Shown: in pieces, positions 17,411-26,001 of the stretch
Layout of the letters: every line of letters begins with the position of its first letter
Numbering within the stretch: the first letter of the stretch is position 1
NCBI GenBank assembly: GCA_027076405.1
Contig: JALTJN010000379.1
Coordinates: 1-64,000 of the forward strand
Length of the DNA: 64,000 nucleotides
Reading direction: 5' to 3'
Origin: Chromatiales bacterium
GTDB taxonomy: Bacteria; Pseudomonadota; Gammaproteobacteria; UBA6429
Notes under the pieces: generated by a model
Told to the model about the DNA's origin: nothing
The model's input: the letters and a program-made list of their open reading frames with translations, nothing else
Database searches by the model: none
Made by a program: the position numbers and the translations under genes

Positions 17411-20400
17411 TTAATTAAAAGGTAGCTCGCGCCAGGAAAATCGCCCTGTATGTGATGCGTTGCTATCTACACATACGGTTGACTTCGTTTGGGTACCATC
17501 ACTATTTGTTGTCCAACGTGTTACCGGTGCTTTTCCGCTCGGGCATATTGCTCTGCATGAATTGGTTTTAACCGGGCAACCTGAAGTTACAGGATAAGTT
17601 GTTACTAACTTTTGGCCTGCCGGGCAAGATTGGAGTGCGGGCTCAACATATGCAGCACAACCACCAGGAAGAGTTGGTACGGTTGGGGCTGTGTATCCAC
17701 CACCACCACCAATGAAATTTGATTCCATTGGTACAGAACCAATTTTTTTGCTACCTGCGGAGGATATATCATCAACGCAGCTGAGTACGCCATCTCCATT
17801 AGTATCAAATGTACCACAGGATGATGAGCCATCCGTTGTACTAAGACCGAGTTCCCAGCCAGAACCACCAAATCCACAAGGTTCTAATGACGGAACTAAA
17901 GTATTAAAGAATACAATATCGCCTCGAATAGCAGGATTAGTGGTAACCCGTTCACCTGTATCAGGCAGGTCATAATACCAGCCGTATACACTTGAATTTG
18001 AATAATCAACCACTTCTGTTCCGCCTGTTCGTGTCAGAGAGTTTGGATTAGTAAATGTTTTCTTCACCAAATGATTGGTTGAAGCAGTAGGCGTTGTGCG
18101 ATTAACGGTTCTTTCTTTGTCACCTTTATCCCAAACGGCATAAAATGACTGTTGAGTCGTGTTACCTAAATCACTCGCAGTAAGGTATTGACCTGTTCCA
18201 AAATAGATCATCAAATTAGGTTCATTACCGCTCCCACCAGTTACAATAGGTACTGTAGGGTGACGTGCTACAATAGGCTTTTCAGTAATAGGTTGTTTAG
18301 TGCCTGCCCCTGCATCACCTGTTGAAGCAATAAATAATGGTTTGGGGGTAGTGCCTTGTTTGTAGGCAACACTCCAACCAGAACTTCCTGTAAGATCAAA
18401 GGCCCATAAATTACCTAATAAATCACCTGCATAAGCGCGATCGGCAATTGAGTCACCATTAAGATCAAGTAGTGTTGGAGTTGATAAGCCATTTATCGTT
18501 GTTGTGTTGCCTGCTTGTGTCGTGATTTTGAAGTAGTCAGTTCCTAAGTTCCAAACATTATCTGTACCAGGGCCTTCAAGCTTTAGTAAAAACAGCTGGG
18601 ATTCACCACTAGCACCTGCACTTGTGTCAGCATTATAACCATTACCAAAAACGACATACCAGACAATACCACTACTTGTACCAAGCGGCACAATGGCTGG
18701 TTGGCTAAAGCTGTAGCCAAGATCGGCATCATCAGCATTGGTAAATTCCCACATTAACTGATTTGCAACCGCAGCTTCTTTTGCTGTTGTACTTGCTGCA
18801 TTAATAACTGCATCAGGATCCGTTATGTTTAGTGCAAATAAACCACGACCACCACCACGAAGTCCGGCGACTAAAGTGGTGTGCCAGTTATTCCCACTGC
18901 CTGTGTCAATGTAGGCTTCAGAAATAGTTGGCGAAAGATCAACATAGTACTTATGGTTATAACTCGGCTCGGTTAATGTATGCAGACCACCTCCGGTAGC
19001 CGATGAATAAACCATCGAAGGGATATATCCATATACTTCTTCACCATTAGTTGCATTGAATGCATGTAACATACCGTCATTACCACCAATATAAATCATT
19101 TCTGTGCGTGTCTTTGCTGTTTTGCCACTACTAAAAGCAGCGGATGCAGCTGTAACGCCACTTTTATAGTCACTGAAATTTTCAGGGGCTATACCAAAAG
19201 GGGCTTGTTCGGGCCAGACTTGACTTGGCACACCGGCATATATAGGTTGTGAATGAATTAAATCGGCAAGACGACTACTACGGGAGCGAAATTCTTTAGC
19301 AATTGCGCAAGTACCTGTTGCACCAATTTCACAATTACGATCGCCACGAATAAACTCCAGACGTGCTTTGGCTCTTGGAAAACCTGATGTTGTTTCTGCT
19401 GCGCCAACAGAATCCGTTTTTAAATCAGTTTGCTGACTTGCATCTAAATTTGTCCAGCGGAATGCAACGGCTGCTTTGGTCGATGGTTTGTAAGTTACTA
19501 TAATACGATCATTCGTCGATAGATCACGAGTTCCCAGTACATTTCCTGCTTCCCAGTCAGGAGTTGTTGCTACATTACCATAAGCATCTAATGAAAGTGC
19601 TTCTAGCTCTCCACTCCATTGAGTAGAGTTAAAGCGGGCGCGGTAAAGTTTAGCGTTACTATTAAGTACATTAGTATTAAAGGTAACACCTGAAGCTGCA
19701 CCGATACGGCTAGTGATACTACGTAATGCTGCTGTTAAGCTTGTGCTTAATTCTTCCGGATTAGAAGCATTAAGGTATTCACCTCGCCCGTTATAAGCGG
19801 CGTGGATCATATCGTCAATTCTTGCCGGATCAGTATTTGGGACAGGCCAGTTATAAGCTGCTCCCGTTGTTGCAGTACAATTGGCCGCATAACCTCGTTG
19901 AGGATGGGCGGGTAAATTATTGGGATCAACCGTTCCTGTCCCCTTTACACCAAATGCAACAGTATAGGTCACCATGTGTTGGCCGGGATTTTCATCCAAA
20001 CCACAACGTAATGGGACTTTATTAGCAATAGTAGATCTTAGATCTCGTTCATAGTAATACATGGCCACATCAGCAAGAGAATAATTCGCGGCAGCTTGAT
20101 AAGGATTCCCGTCAAAGCTGAACGTTTGGGTGGTAAATGTTCCATCATTTTCCGGATCATAAGTCCCCGTCCAACTGGAATTATCAGCATCAGCATTGTT
20201 AACATTTGGATTGGTCGGATCACCACCATTATAGAAACCATCGGTCATTAAAATGGTGAAGTTTTGAGAGCATTGAGCCGGAGAGGTGGTGGCACCTGTA
20301 GGAATTGTTGTATCAAGCGCAGATGCACCGTTACCAAAAGGGGTTTGACCACTTCCTGCATAGTAATTTCCTGAATATTGCAGGTTTAGTCGTAGCGGTG

Positions 20401-21400
20401 TTCCACTACCTGAATGAATAGAATATATCGTGTTAAGCAGGTTTCTTTTGTTGCCTGTTGTTAAGTCATTATTCATGCTTGCCATTGGTTCTTCAGAAGC
20501 AGCACCCTGATTGCTGTTTATTGTTGCCACACCCATGCGTACATTGTTGGAATTCTTAACAACATTAGCCATCGCATTTTTTGCTGCGTATTCACGACGT
20601 CTGTAATAGGTAAACCAGTTGGCAAAGTTTTTCATTTCAGCATTATAACTACGTAACATACAGGCACCTGTTCTTTGTTCTGTTACGGTCGCATTAACAC
20701 CGTTGCTACATACCGGAGTAGTGCTTCTTATTTCGATAAGAGTATGGCTGTCACCCGGGTCGACAACACCATCATTATCACTACCAGCTGCGATGCTATC
20801 ATCCCATACCCAATATCGTGCCGGATAATAAGTATCATTAAGCCAGGTATAGTTACTATTTACAGATGTTGTTGTTACATTTGTCGATAAGTCTCTTACA
20901 TTAGAACCTGATATATAAGGGTCTATGCGTGTATTCCAGGTGGATGGACTAACAAAACCTTCCTTATAAGCCACACCAGCATTATCAACTCCCGGCCATA
21001 CTTTATAGTTTGTTTTCGGGTTGTAATACATTTTATTGTAACGATAGCTACGTCCTCGCCACACTCCGACATTTTTGTCTGCGACATTATCTTGAGATGG
21101 CAGAACATAAAACCATGAACTATATACATTGTCTGATTCATCAAAAACATAATTCCAGGTCGTCGACTGGGCTGGAATAGGCATAGTACCAGAGGTTTCG
21201 TCAGTGGTGATTTCCCAGTCCATACTACCTGAGTCATCTGTCATAAAAAAAATATTGGGTTCAGACTTGTTGGTAAGGAATAGCGGCGAGTCCGATAAAG
21301 TACCCGGTGCGGCACTAATATTTAACGGAAAGGTGATACTAGCTGCTATTAGCAAACCAAGTAAATTGGCTGAGATTATTTTTAATGGTAGACACTTCAT
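17411..21400 (-). CDS. pilY1: type IV pilus tip-associated adhesin PilY1
   Basis: About 1329 residues, longer than the Pseudomonas protein. The start at 21400 is chosen because AGGAG lies 7 nt upstream and a signal peptide follows; an upstream ATG at 21460 would overlap pilX. An N-terminal von Willebrand A-like domain carries the MIDAS motif DDSGSM (about residues 55-60). The C-terminal half is a beta-propeller with a calcium loop, DLNGDSIAD (around residue 975). After that comes a Cys-rich end. It works in pilus assembly and retraction control, surface sensing and adhesion. Confidence 0.93.
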   Translation of the reverse strand: MKCLPLKIISANLLGLLIAASITFPLNISAAPGTLSDSPLFLTNKSEPNIFFMTDDSGSMDWEITTDETSGTMPIPAQSTTWNYVFDESDNVYSSWFYVLPSQDNVADKNVGVWRGRSYRYNKMYYNPKTNYKVWPGVDNAGVAYKEGFVSPSTWNTRIDPYISGSNVRDLSTNVTTTSVNSNYTWLNDTYYPARYWVWDDSIAAGSDNDGVVDPGDSHTLIEIRSTTPVCSNGVNATVTEQRTGACMLRSYNAEMKNFANWFTYYRRREYAAKNAMANVVKNSNNVRMGVATINSNQGAASEEPMASMNNDLTTGNKRNLLNTIYSIHSGSGTPLRLNLQYSGNYYAGSGQTPFGNGASALDTTIPTGATTSPAQCSQNFTILMTDGFYNGGDPTNPNVNNADADNSSWTGTYDPENDGTFTTQTFSFDGNPYQAAANYSLADVAMYYYERDLRSTIANKVPLRCGLDENPGQHMVTYTVAFGVKGTGTVDPNNLPAHPQRGYAANCTATTGAAYNWPVPNTDPARIDDMIHAAYNGRGEYLNASNPEELSTSLTAALRSITSRIGAASGVTFNTNVLNSNAKLYRARFNSTQWSGELEALSLDAYGNVATTPDWEAGNVLGTRDLSTNDRIIVTYKPSTKAAVAFRWTNLDASQQTDLKTDSVGAAETTSGFPRAKARLEFIRGDRNCEIGATGTCAIAKEFRSRSSRLADLIHSQPIYAGVPSQVWPEQAPFGIAPENFSDYKSGVTAASAAFSSGKTAKTRTEMIYIGGNDGMLHAFNATNGEEVYGYIPSMVYSSATGGGLHTLTEPSYNHKYYVDLSPTISEAYIDTGSGNNWHTTLVAGLRGGGRGLFALNITDPDAVINAASTTAKEAAVANQLMWEFTNADDADLGYSFSQPAIVPLGTSSGIVWYVVFGNGYNADTSAGASGESQLFLLKLEGPGTDNVWNLGTDYFKITTQAGNTTTINGLSTPTLLDLNGDSIADRAYAGDLLGNLWAFDLTGSSGWSVAYKQGTTPKPLFIASTGDAGAGTKQPITEKPIVARHPTVPIVTGGSGNEPNLMIYFGTGQYLTASDLGNTTQQSFYAVWDKGDKERTVNRTTPTASTNHLVKKTFTNPNSLTRTGGTEVVDYSNSSVYGWYYDLPDTGERVTTNPAIRGDIVFFNTLVPSLEPCGFGGSGWELGLSTTDGSSSCGTFDTNGDGVLSCVDDISSAGSKKIGSVPMESNFIGGGGGYTAPTVPTLPGGCAAYVEPALQSCPAGQKLVTTYPVTSGCPVKTNSCRAICPSGKAPVTRWTTNSDGTQTKSTVCVDSNASHTGRFSWRELPFN

Positions 21401-21449
21401 GGCACGTTCTCCTAAAATTATGATCGTGCAGATAAAAAATAAGTTACAT

Positions 21450-22007
21450 TTATTTACCAAAGTCAGCTTGTAACATGACTTTAGTGTTTGGATTTTTACC
21501 GTAACCTCTGGCGGTTATTCGATAAAGTTCAATGCTGCCAGGAGCGGGAACACCAGGAGTAATGCTTTGAGTTTTGCCATAGGTTGAATTTAAAATTTCG
21601 ATGATGTATTCGGGATCTTTGCTAACATTAGCTAAAGTTACCGAAGTTGTATTTCCTGATGTCCAGTTACTTTCTATTTGCCATGCTTCCGGGGCACTGA
21701 TAGCGCGAGCGGTAAACTTTCCTGTTGCTCCAGCTGAACCTCCAGTTGAGCTAAAATCAGCAACTAAAGATATTGTCTTAAGATAGTCTTCTCCTGCTCT
21801 TAAGGCAATTTCTGCGGCTTCAAATGCGGTTTGATAATCTCGAGCATTACCTGACATGCGTTCCTGTAGGCTCGATGTTTTCATTGCTGATACGCCTATT
21901 AAGGTTAAGATCATAAGAATGGTCAAAGCCAATATTAGTACGACCCCACGTTGATTTTTAATTTGCCCAGCTCTTAATAGATTAAGGGAGATTTTTGGAT
22001 TATTCAT
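21450..22007 (-). CDS. pilX: type IV minor pilin PilX
   Basis: 185 residues. The prepilin-like site NQRG|VVLILALTILMILTL and QERMSGNARDYQTAFEAAE are typical of PilX/PilX_N proteins. It lacks the usual Glu5, as PilX proteins commonly do. Part of the tip-initiation complex. It starts 3 nt after pilW. Confidence 0.9.
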   Translation of the reverse strand: MNNPKISLNLLRAGQIKNQRGVVLILALTILMILTLIGVSAMKTSSLQERMSGNARDYQTAFEAAEIALRAGEDYLKTISLVADFSSTGGSAGATGKFTARAISAPEAWQIESNWTSGNTTSVTLANVSKDPEYIIEILNSTYGKTQSITPGVPAPGSIELYRITARGYGKNPNTKVMLQADFGK

Positions 22008-22010
22008 TGG

Positions 22011-23171
22011 TTATAATCCTTTGTTACGTAGTTTAATTGTTGTAGTAAATACTTTTCGTATTCTTCGGTCGGGGATTGGTGTTACCCGTACATTTACCGC
22101 ATCATTTTCAGATATCATTTTGTATGTTTTAGTATCATTATTACGTTTTGGAATTTCACTTGGTGTACTCATTAGTAAGCTAATTCGAACGCTGACAATA
22201 TTGTCTGCTATTGCAACCGGAGCGACGTTGTATTGGTTCGCTCTACCATCATTGTCACTATCCGTTCCATACAATATTTGCATGTTTTCGACACCTTCAA
22301 CCAGCTCTTGAGGAGAGGTATCCAGATTTGATAAGCGTTTTAAAGTGGGTTGGCCACTGGTGCCGGGTGCAATAAAATAAGCATAAGTACCGAGTTTCAA
22401 TATTTCAGAATCACCTGGTGAAAACCAGGTAGCTGGGTTAGTTGAATTACCACCCCAAGAGGTTGGGCTGTTGCCCGGAGTACCTGACGCTGCATGGACT
22501 ACTCTAATTGAGCCACCACCAATTGCTGCTAAATTGGTTACCTGAAAAATACGCCCCTTACTACAGTCAGACACTATGAGAATATCATCTTTGCATATGC
22601 CCGTTGGCCCATGGCAGTTCGAAACAATAGCGTTAGTTCCGCCATCCTGTATTGAAAAGTTTGCTGCATTTTTATTGCCGGATAATTTTGCTCCCCCTCC
22701 ATTTGCATGACGCACAACAATAATATCTGAACCATCTATATAACCTGTAAACAAACCATTAACGGTACGATTAAAGCCTGTTGTTGGTGATGCTAAATTA
22801 AGTGTTGTGTTAGCTCCGGTACCATTGGCTTCGTAACCTTCCAGTCCGGTACCAAAATTATTGAGAAAAGCTTGTTGATCTGCAGTAAGGTTCGCAGTAT
22901 CTAGGGTGCTATCAACATTTGCTCCTGTTGACCATGCGCAACCAATATAACCGGCCATACGAATGTCTTGTGTTAAAAAGCGAAATGCTAATCGGGCATT
23001 TTCCTGAAGTACTGAAAATTCATCATTAATTTTATAGGCTTGTTTACTGCTGGAGTAAATATTTGAAATGCCAATCATTAAAATTGAACTGATCGTCATA
23101 GCGATCATCAGTTCAACTAAAGTTAAACCAGCTTGAAAATTTTTCTTGTTTAGTGCGTTATATAATTTCAT
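22011..23171 (-). CDS. pilW: type IV minor pilin PilW
   Basis: 386 residues from the ATG at 23171, which overlaps the pilV stop as ATGA; an earlier ATG at 23195 lies inside pilV. The prepilin site is QAG|LTLVELMIAMTISSI with Glu5. The text DIRMAGYIGCAW and the later beta-rich domain fit PilW. It acts with PilV and PilX in priming pilus assembly and displaying PilY1. Confidence 0.92.
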   Translation of the reverse strand: MKLYNALNKKNFQAGLTLVELMIAMTISSILMIGISNIYSSSKQAYKINDEFSVLQENARLAFRFLTQDIRMAGYIGCAWSTGANVDSTLDTANLTADQQAFLNNFGTGLEGYEANGTGANTTLNLASPTTGFNRTVNGLFTGYIDGSDIIVVRHANGGGAKLSGNKNAANFSIQDGGTNAIVSNCHGPTGICKDDILIVSDCSKGRIFQVTNLAAIGGGSIRVVHAASGTPGNSPTSWGGNSTNPATWFSPGDSEILKLGTYAYFIAPGTSGQPTLKRLSNLDTSPQELVEGVENMQILYGTDSDNDGRANQYNVAPVAIADNIVSVRISLLMSTPSEIPKRNNDTKTYKMISENDAVNVRVTPIPDRRIRKVFTTTIKLRNKGL

Positions 23172-23638
23172 GGTCGACCCTGTATAGAAATGCATTTAAC
23201 ACCTGTTGGTGCGGGAGGGTTACAACCTGTTGGAGTGAGGCCTGCACGTTTTTCGTCCCAACCTACATATACTGTATATCCTGTTGGGCTTCCTGTGATA
23301 AAACCTTTCCCATTAGGTAAAGCGCTGGAGATAGCAAGATTCCATTCATAGATATCATAATTAGCAATTTGAGCGGTGTTACAGGAGTTTGTAATGCAAT
23401 TGGGCGAACTGGCAGAAGTCGCAGCTGTGTAATCGGTTGTTTTATTATTTCTCATTCGATCAAAAATATCATAAGCCTGATTCATGGCCTGAGTTCTTTG
23501 CATTGCTGTCGCGTTTTGTGCCAGCCCAACTTGTTGTAACCCGGCAAGACCAAGTAATCCAATCGAAAAAATGACTAAAGAAACCATAACTTCAATTAAA
23601 TTAAAGCCACATTGTTTATTTATTATATTGTTGTTCAT
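23168..23638 (-). CDS. pilV: type IV minor pilin PilV
   Basis: 156 residues with prepilin site CG|FNLIEVMVSLVIFSIGLLG, followed by LAGLQQVGLAQNATAMQRTQAMNQA in segments typical of PilV. Overlaps pilW by 4 nt. Confidence 0.92.
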   Translation of the reverse strand: MNNNIINKQCGFNLIEVMVSLVIFSIGLLGLAGLQQVGLAQNATAMQRTQAMNQAYDIFDRMRNNKTTDYTAATSASSPNCITNSCNTAQIANYDIYEWNLAISSALPNGKGFITGSPTGYTVYVGWDEKRAGLTPTGCNPPAPTGVKCISIQGRP

Positions 23639-23662
23639 TTTAAATATGTCTTTGTCAATGTG

Positions 23663-24124
23663 TTAAGGGCAGGAGGCATTAGAAGTGAGGTTAACGCGCC
23701 CTGCAAAGTTTATGTTAAGTTGTTTGCCGTAAGTACCCGTTCGGTCATCACATATTTTGATAGCTTTTGTTGTTGTTACATTAGTCGTCCCGTCCGGGCT
23801 GTATGTTAATGAAGCAATAGTGCTACTTATAGCAAGATTATTAGCTGTATTACTGATTCGTACTGTTCGAGATGGTGTAACAACAGCCCAGCCATCTGAC
23901 CAGTCAGTACCACTGTTTGAAGATATGGTTACTGCTACATTGTGATTGATGGCTAAATTTCGAGCAAAAGCAAAGTCTTCACGCATATCATTATATTGGC
24001 TTGATAGTCGGTTTCCCTGAATGGTTGTTGTCAAGTTTGGCGCGGCTATAGCAAATAAAATACCTAACACCGCTAAAGTGACAATGAGCTCGATTAATGT
24101 GAATCCGTGGTTATTTTTAGTCAT
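23663..24124 (-). CDS. FimT/FimU-type minor pilin (GspH family)
   Basis: 153 residues from the ATG at 24124, giving a short leader before NHG|FTLIELIVTLAVLGI; an ATG at 24142 would lengthen the leader. The GspH/FimT features AAPNLTTTIQGNRL and REDFAFARNLAI are present. P. aeruginosa has both fimT and fimU at this place; only one copy is present here, so either name could apply. First gene of the minor-pilin operon. Confidence 0.85.
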   Translation of the reverse strand: MTKNNHGFTLIELIVTLAVLGILFAIAAPNLTTTIQGNRLSSQYNDMREDFAFARNLAINHNVAVTISSNSGTDWSDGWAVVTPSRTVRISNTANNLAISSTIASLTYSPDGTTNVTTTKAIKICDDRTGTYGKQLNINFAGRVNLTSNASCP

Positions 24125-24181
24125 GTGAATGTTATAGTCCATTTCGTTTTTAAATTCAGGTTATTGAAGATAGCCGGAACT

Positions 24182-24194
24182 TTATCACTGATAA
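24182..24194. promoter_or_regulatory. palindrome in the fimT/thiO divergent gap
   Basis: TTATCACTGATAA is a palindrome with 6-bp arms around a single base. It lies in the 146-bp gap between two divergent transcription units and could be a regulator site for either. No regulator is identified. Confidence 0.35.
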
Positions 24195-24270
24195 GTGGCA
24201 GTAAACAGCGACAAAGTGTGATTTAGCCCCAATTCTATCTTGTTGCTAAAAAAGAGGAAATAGCAGAAAA

Positions 24271-25347
24271 ATGTCCGATATTTTGATTGTCGGTGGTGGA
24301 ATTATCGGCATGTTGACGGCACGCGAACTGTCACTTGCTGGAATGGAAGTCACTATTATTGAGCAGGGAGCTGCCGGACAGGAATCTTCATGGGCCGGTG
24401 GTGGCATTGTGTCCCCTCTTTATCCCTGGCGATATTCCGAGCCGGTAACGGCATTGGCGTCGTGGGGGCAGTCATTTTACCCTGAGTTAATTAAGGAGAT
24501 GTATGACATAACCGGCATGGATGCGGAGCTTATACAAAATGGCCTGTTGATGCTTGATGATGAACAAGATGCAGCGATAGCATGGGCAAAAAAATACCAG
24601 GTAAACCTGCAACTTATTGATAGTAAAGAAGTTTATGACTTAGAACCTGAATTATCACCTGCTTTATTGGGGGAGAAAAAAGCAATTTGGATGCCGGACG
24701 TACGTCAGGTGCGTAACCCTCGTTTAGTTAAAGTGACAAAAAATTACCTTTTAAAACAAGGGGTTAAGTTTGTAGAGCAGACCGAGGTGACAGGCTTGCT
24801 CATTCAGGAAGGAAAAGCGAGTGGTGTTTCAACTACATCGGGCAATATGTTCGCTGATAAGGTGCTCATTGCAAGTGGTGCCTGGAGTTCTAAATTATTG
24901 AAAAATAATGATATTTCAGTGGAGCCAGTAAAAGGCCAGATGATCTTATTTAAGATAAAGCCCGATAAGATTAAGCGCATTACGCTTAGTCAGGATCGTT
25001 ATATCATTCCGAGGAAAGATGGCCGGATTTTAGTGGGGAGTACTCTGGAACACACAGGGTTTGATAAAAAAACCACAACAACGGCGCGAGAAGAGTTGAT
25101 AGAAGAAGCGGCCAGAATTATTCCTTATTTGAAAAATGCCGAGGTTGAGCACCACTGGGCGGGATTACGTCCTGGCTCAAGTAACGGTATTCCTTATATA
25201 TGCGCTATTCCAGAAGTAGAAGGGCTATATTTAAATGCCGGGCATTATCGAAATGGGGTGGTGCTTGCTCCCGCTTCAACACGTTTAGCGGCGGATTTAA
25301 TTTTACAGCGCTCCCCTATTGTTGATATTGCTCCATATGCTTTGTAA
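24271..25347 (+). CDS. thiO: glycine oxidase ThiO
   Basis: 358 residues. The N-terminal FAD-binding motif is VGGGIIGMLTARELSLAG. The family stretches SSWAGGGIVSPLYPWRY and HHWAGLRPGSSNGIPYI follow, with NAGHYRNGVVLAP at the end. It oxidises glycine to the imine used for the thiazole half of thiamin. Its place beside fimT matches Pseudomonas. No TPP riboswitch is seen upstream. Confidence 0.93.
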   Translation: MSDILIVGGGIIGMLTARELSLAGMEVTIIEQGAAGQESSWAGGGIVSPLYPWRYSEPVTALASWGQSFYPELIKEMYDITGMDAELIQNGLLMLDDEQDAAIAWAKKYQVNLQLIDSKEVYDLEPELSPALLGEKKAIWMPDVRQVRNPRLVKVTKNYLLKQGVKFVEQTEVTGLLIQEGKASGVSTTSGNMFADKVLIASGAWSSKLLKNNDISVEPVKGQMILFKIKPDKIKRITLSQDRYIIPRKDGRILVGSTLEHTGFDKKTTTTAREELIEEAARIIPYLKNAEVEHHWAGLRPGSSNGIPYICAIPEVEGLYLNAGHYRNGVVLAPASTRLAADLILQRSPIVDIAPYAL

Positions 25348-25426
25348 TCGGGAAGCCAGTCATTTTCTAGACTTTATCCAAGTTTTTAACCTATACTTTC
25401 ACTAGGATTTATTTTTGAGGTTTGTA

Positions 25427-25834
25427 ATGAGTAATCGTGAAAGTGTGATCAACAAGCTAAAGTCATTTGGGGTAACCCCAACAAATCAGCGGGTGGAAAT
25501 AGGACAGATTTTATTTGCTCAACCTCAGCATTTGTCGGCAGAACAAATATTAAAGAAGGTCAATGAAGATGGAGAAACATCCGCTTCAAAAGCCACAATT
25601 TATAATACGCTGGGCTTATTTGCTAAAAAGGGGCTGGTAAAGGAGCTCATTGTTGATTCGAGTAAGGTTTTTTACGACTCAAATATCTCACAGCATTTTC
25701 ATTTTTATAATACTGATACAGGTGAATTAACCGATATCCCGCTTGATACGATCAATTTTGACAAGTTACCTGATCTGCCGGAAGGTACAAAATCATCGGC
25801 GGTTGAAATTATTATTCGTATTAAAAATATTTAA
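25427..25834 (+). CDS. Fur-family transcriptional regulator lacking the CxxC zinc sites
   Basis: 135 residues from the ATG at 25427 behind TTGAGG; an upstream TTG at 25415 is less likely. The winged-helix part has TPTNQRVEIGQILF and SKATIYNTLGLF, as in Fur. The dimerisation part has QHFHFYNTDTGELTDI, where Fur, Zur and PerR normally have HxH followed by CxxC. No Cys is present in the protein, so the structural zinc site is missing. This is closer to the Irr-like branch. Its targets are unknown. Confidence 0.85.
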   Translation: MSNRESVINKLKSFGVTPTNQRVEIGQILFAQPQHLSAEQILKKVNEDGETSASKATIYNTLGLFAKKGLVKELIVDSSKVFYDSNISQHFHFYNTDTGELTDIPLDTINFDKLPDLPEGTKSSAVEIIIRIKNI

Positions 25835-26001
25835 TATCAAGTTATTCCCTCCCCGGATTTTGTATTCAAGCAGTAGATTATAGAAAATCAGTGACTTGAG
25901 TTTTTCTGCAAGTTTGTATTACCAACCTGTTTCACTTACATTTACCACGTTAGTATTAGTCATTGTTTCGTTTATAAAAAATATAAGTAATAAAAATTAC
26001 T

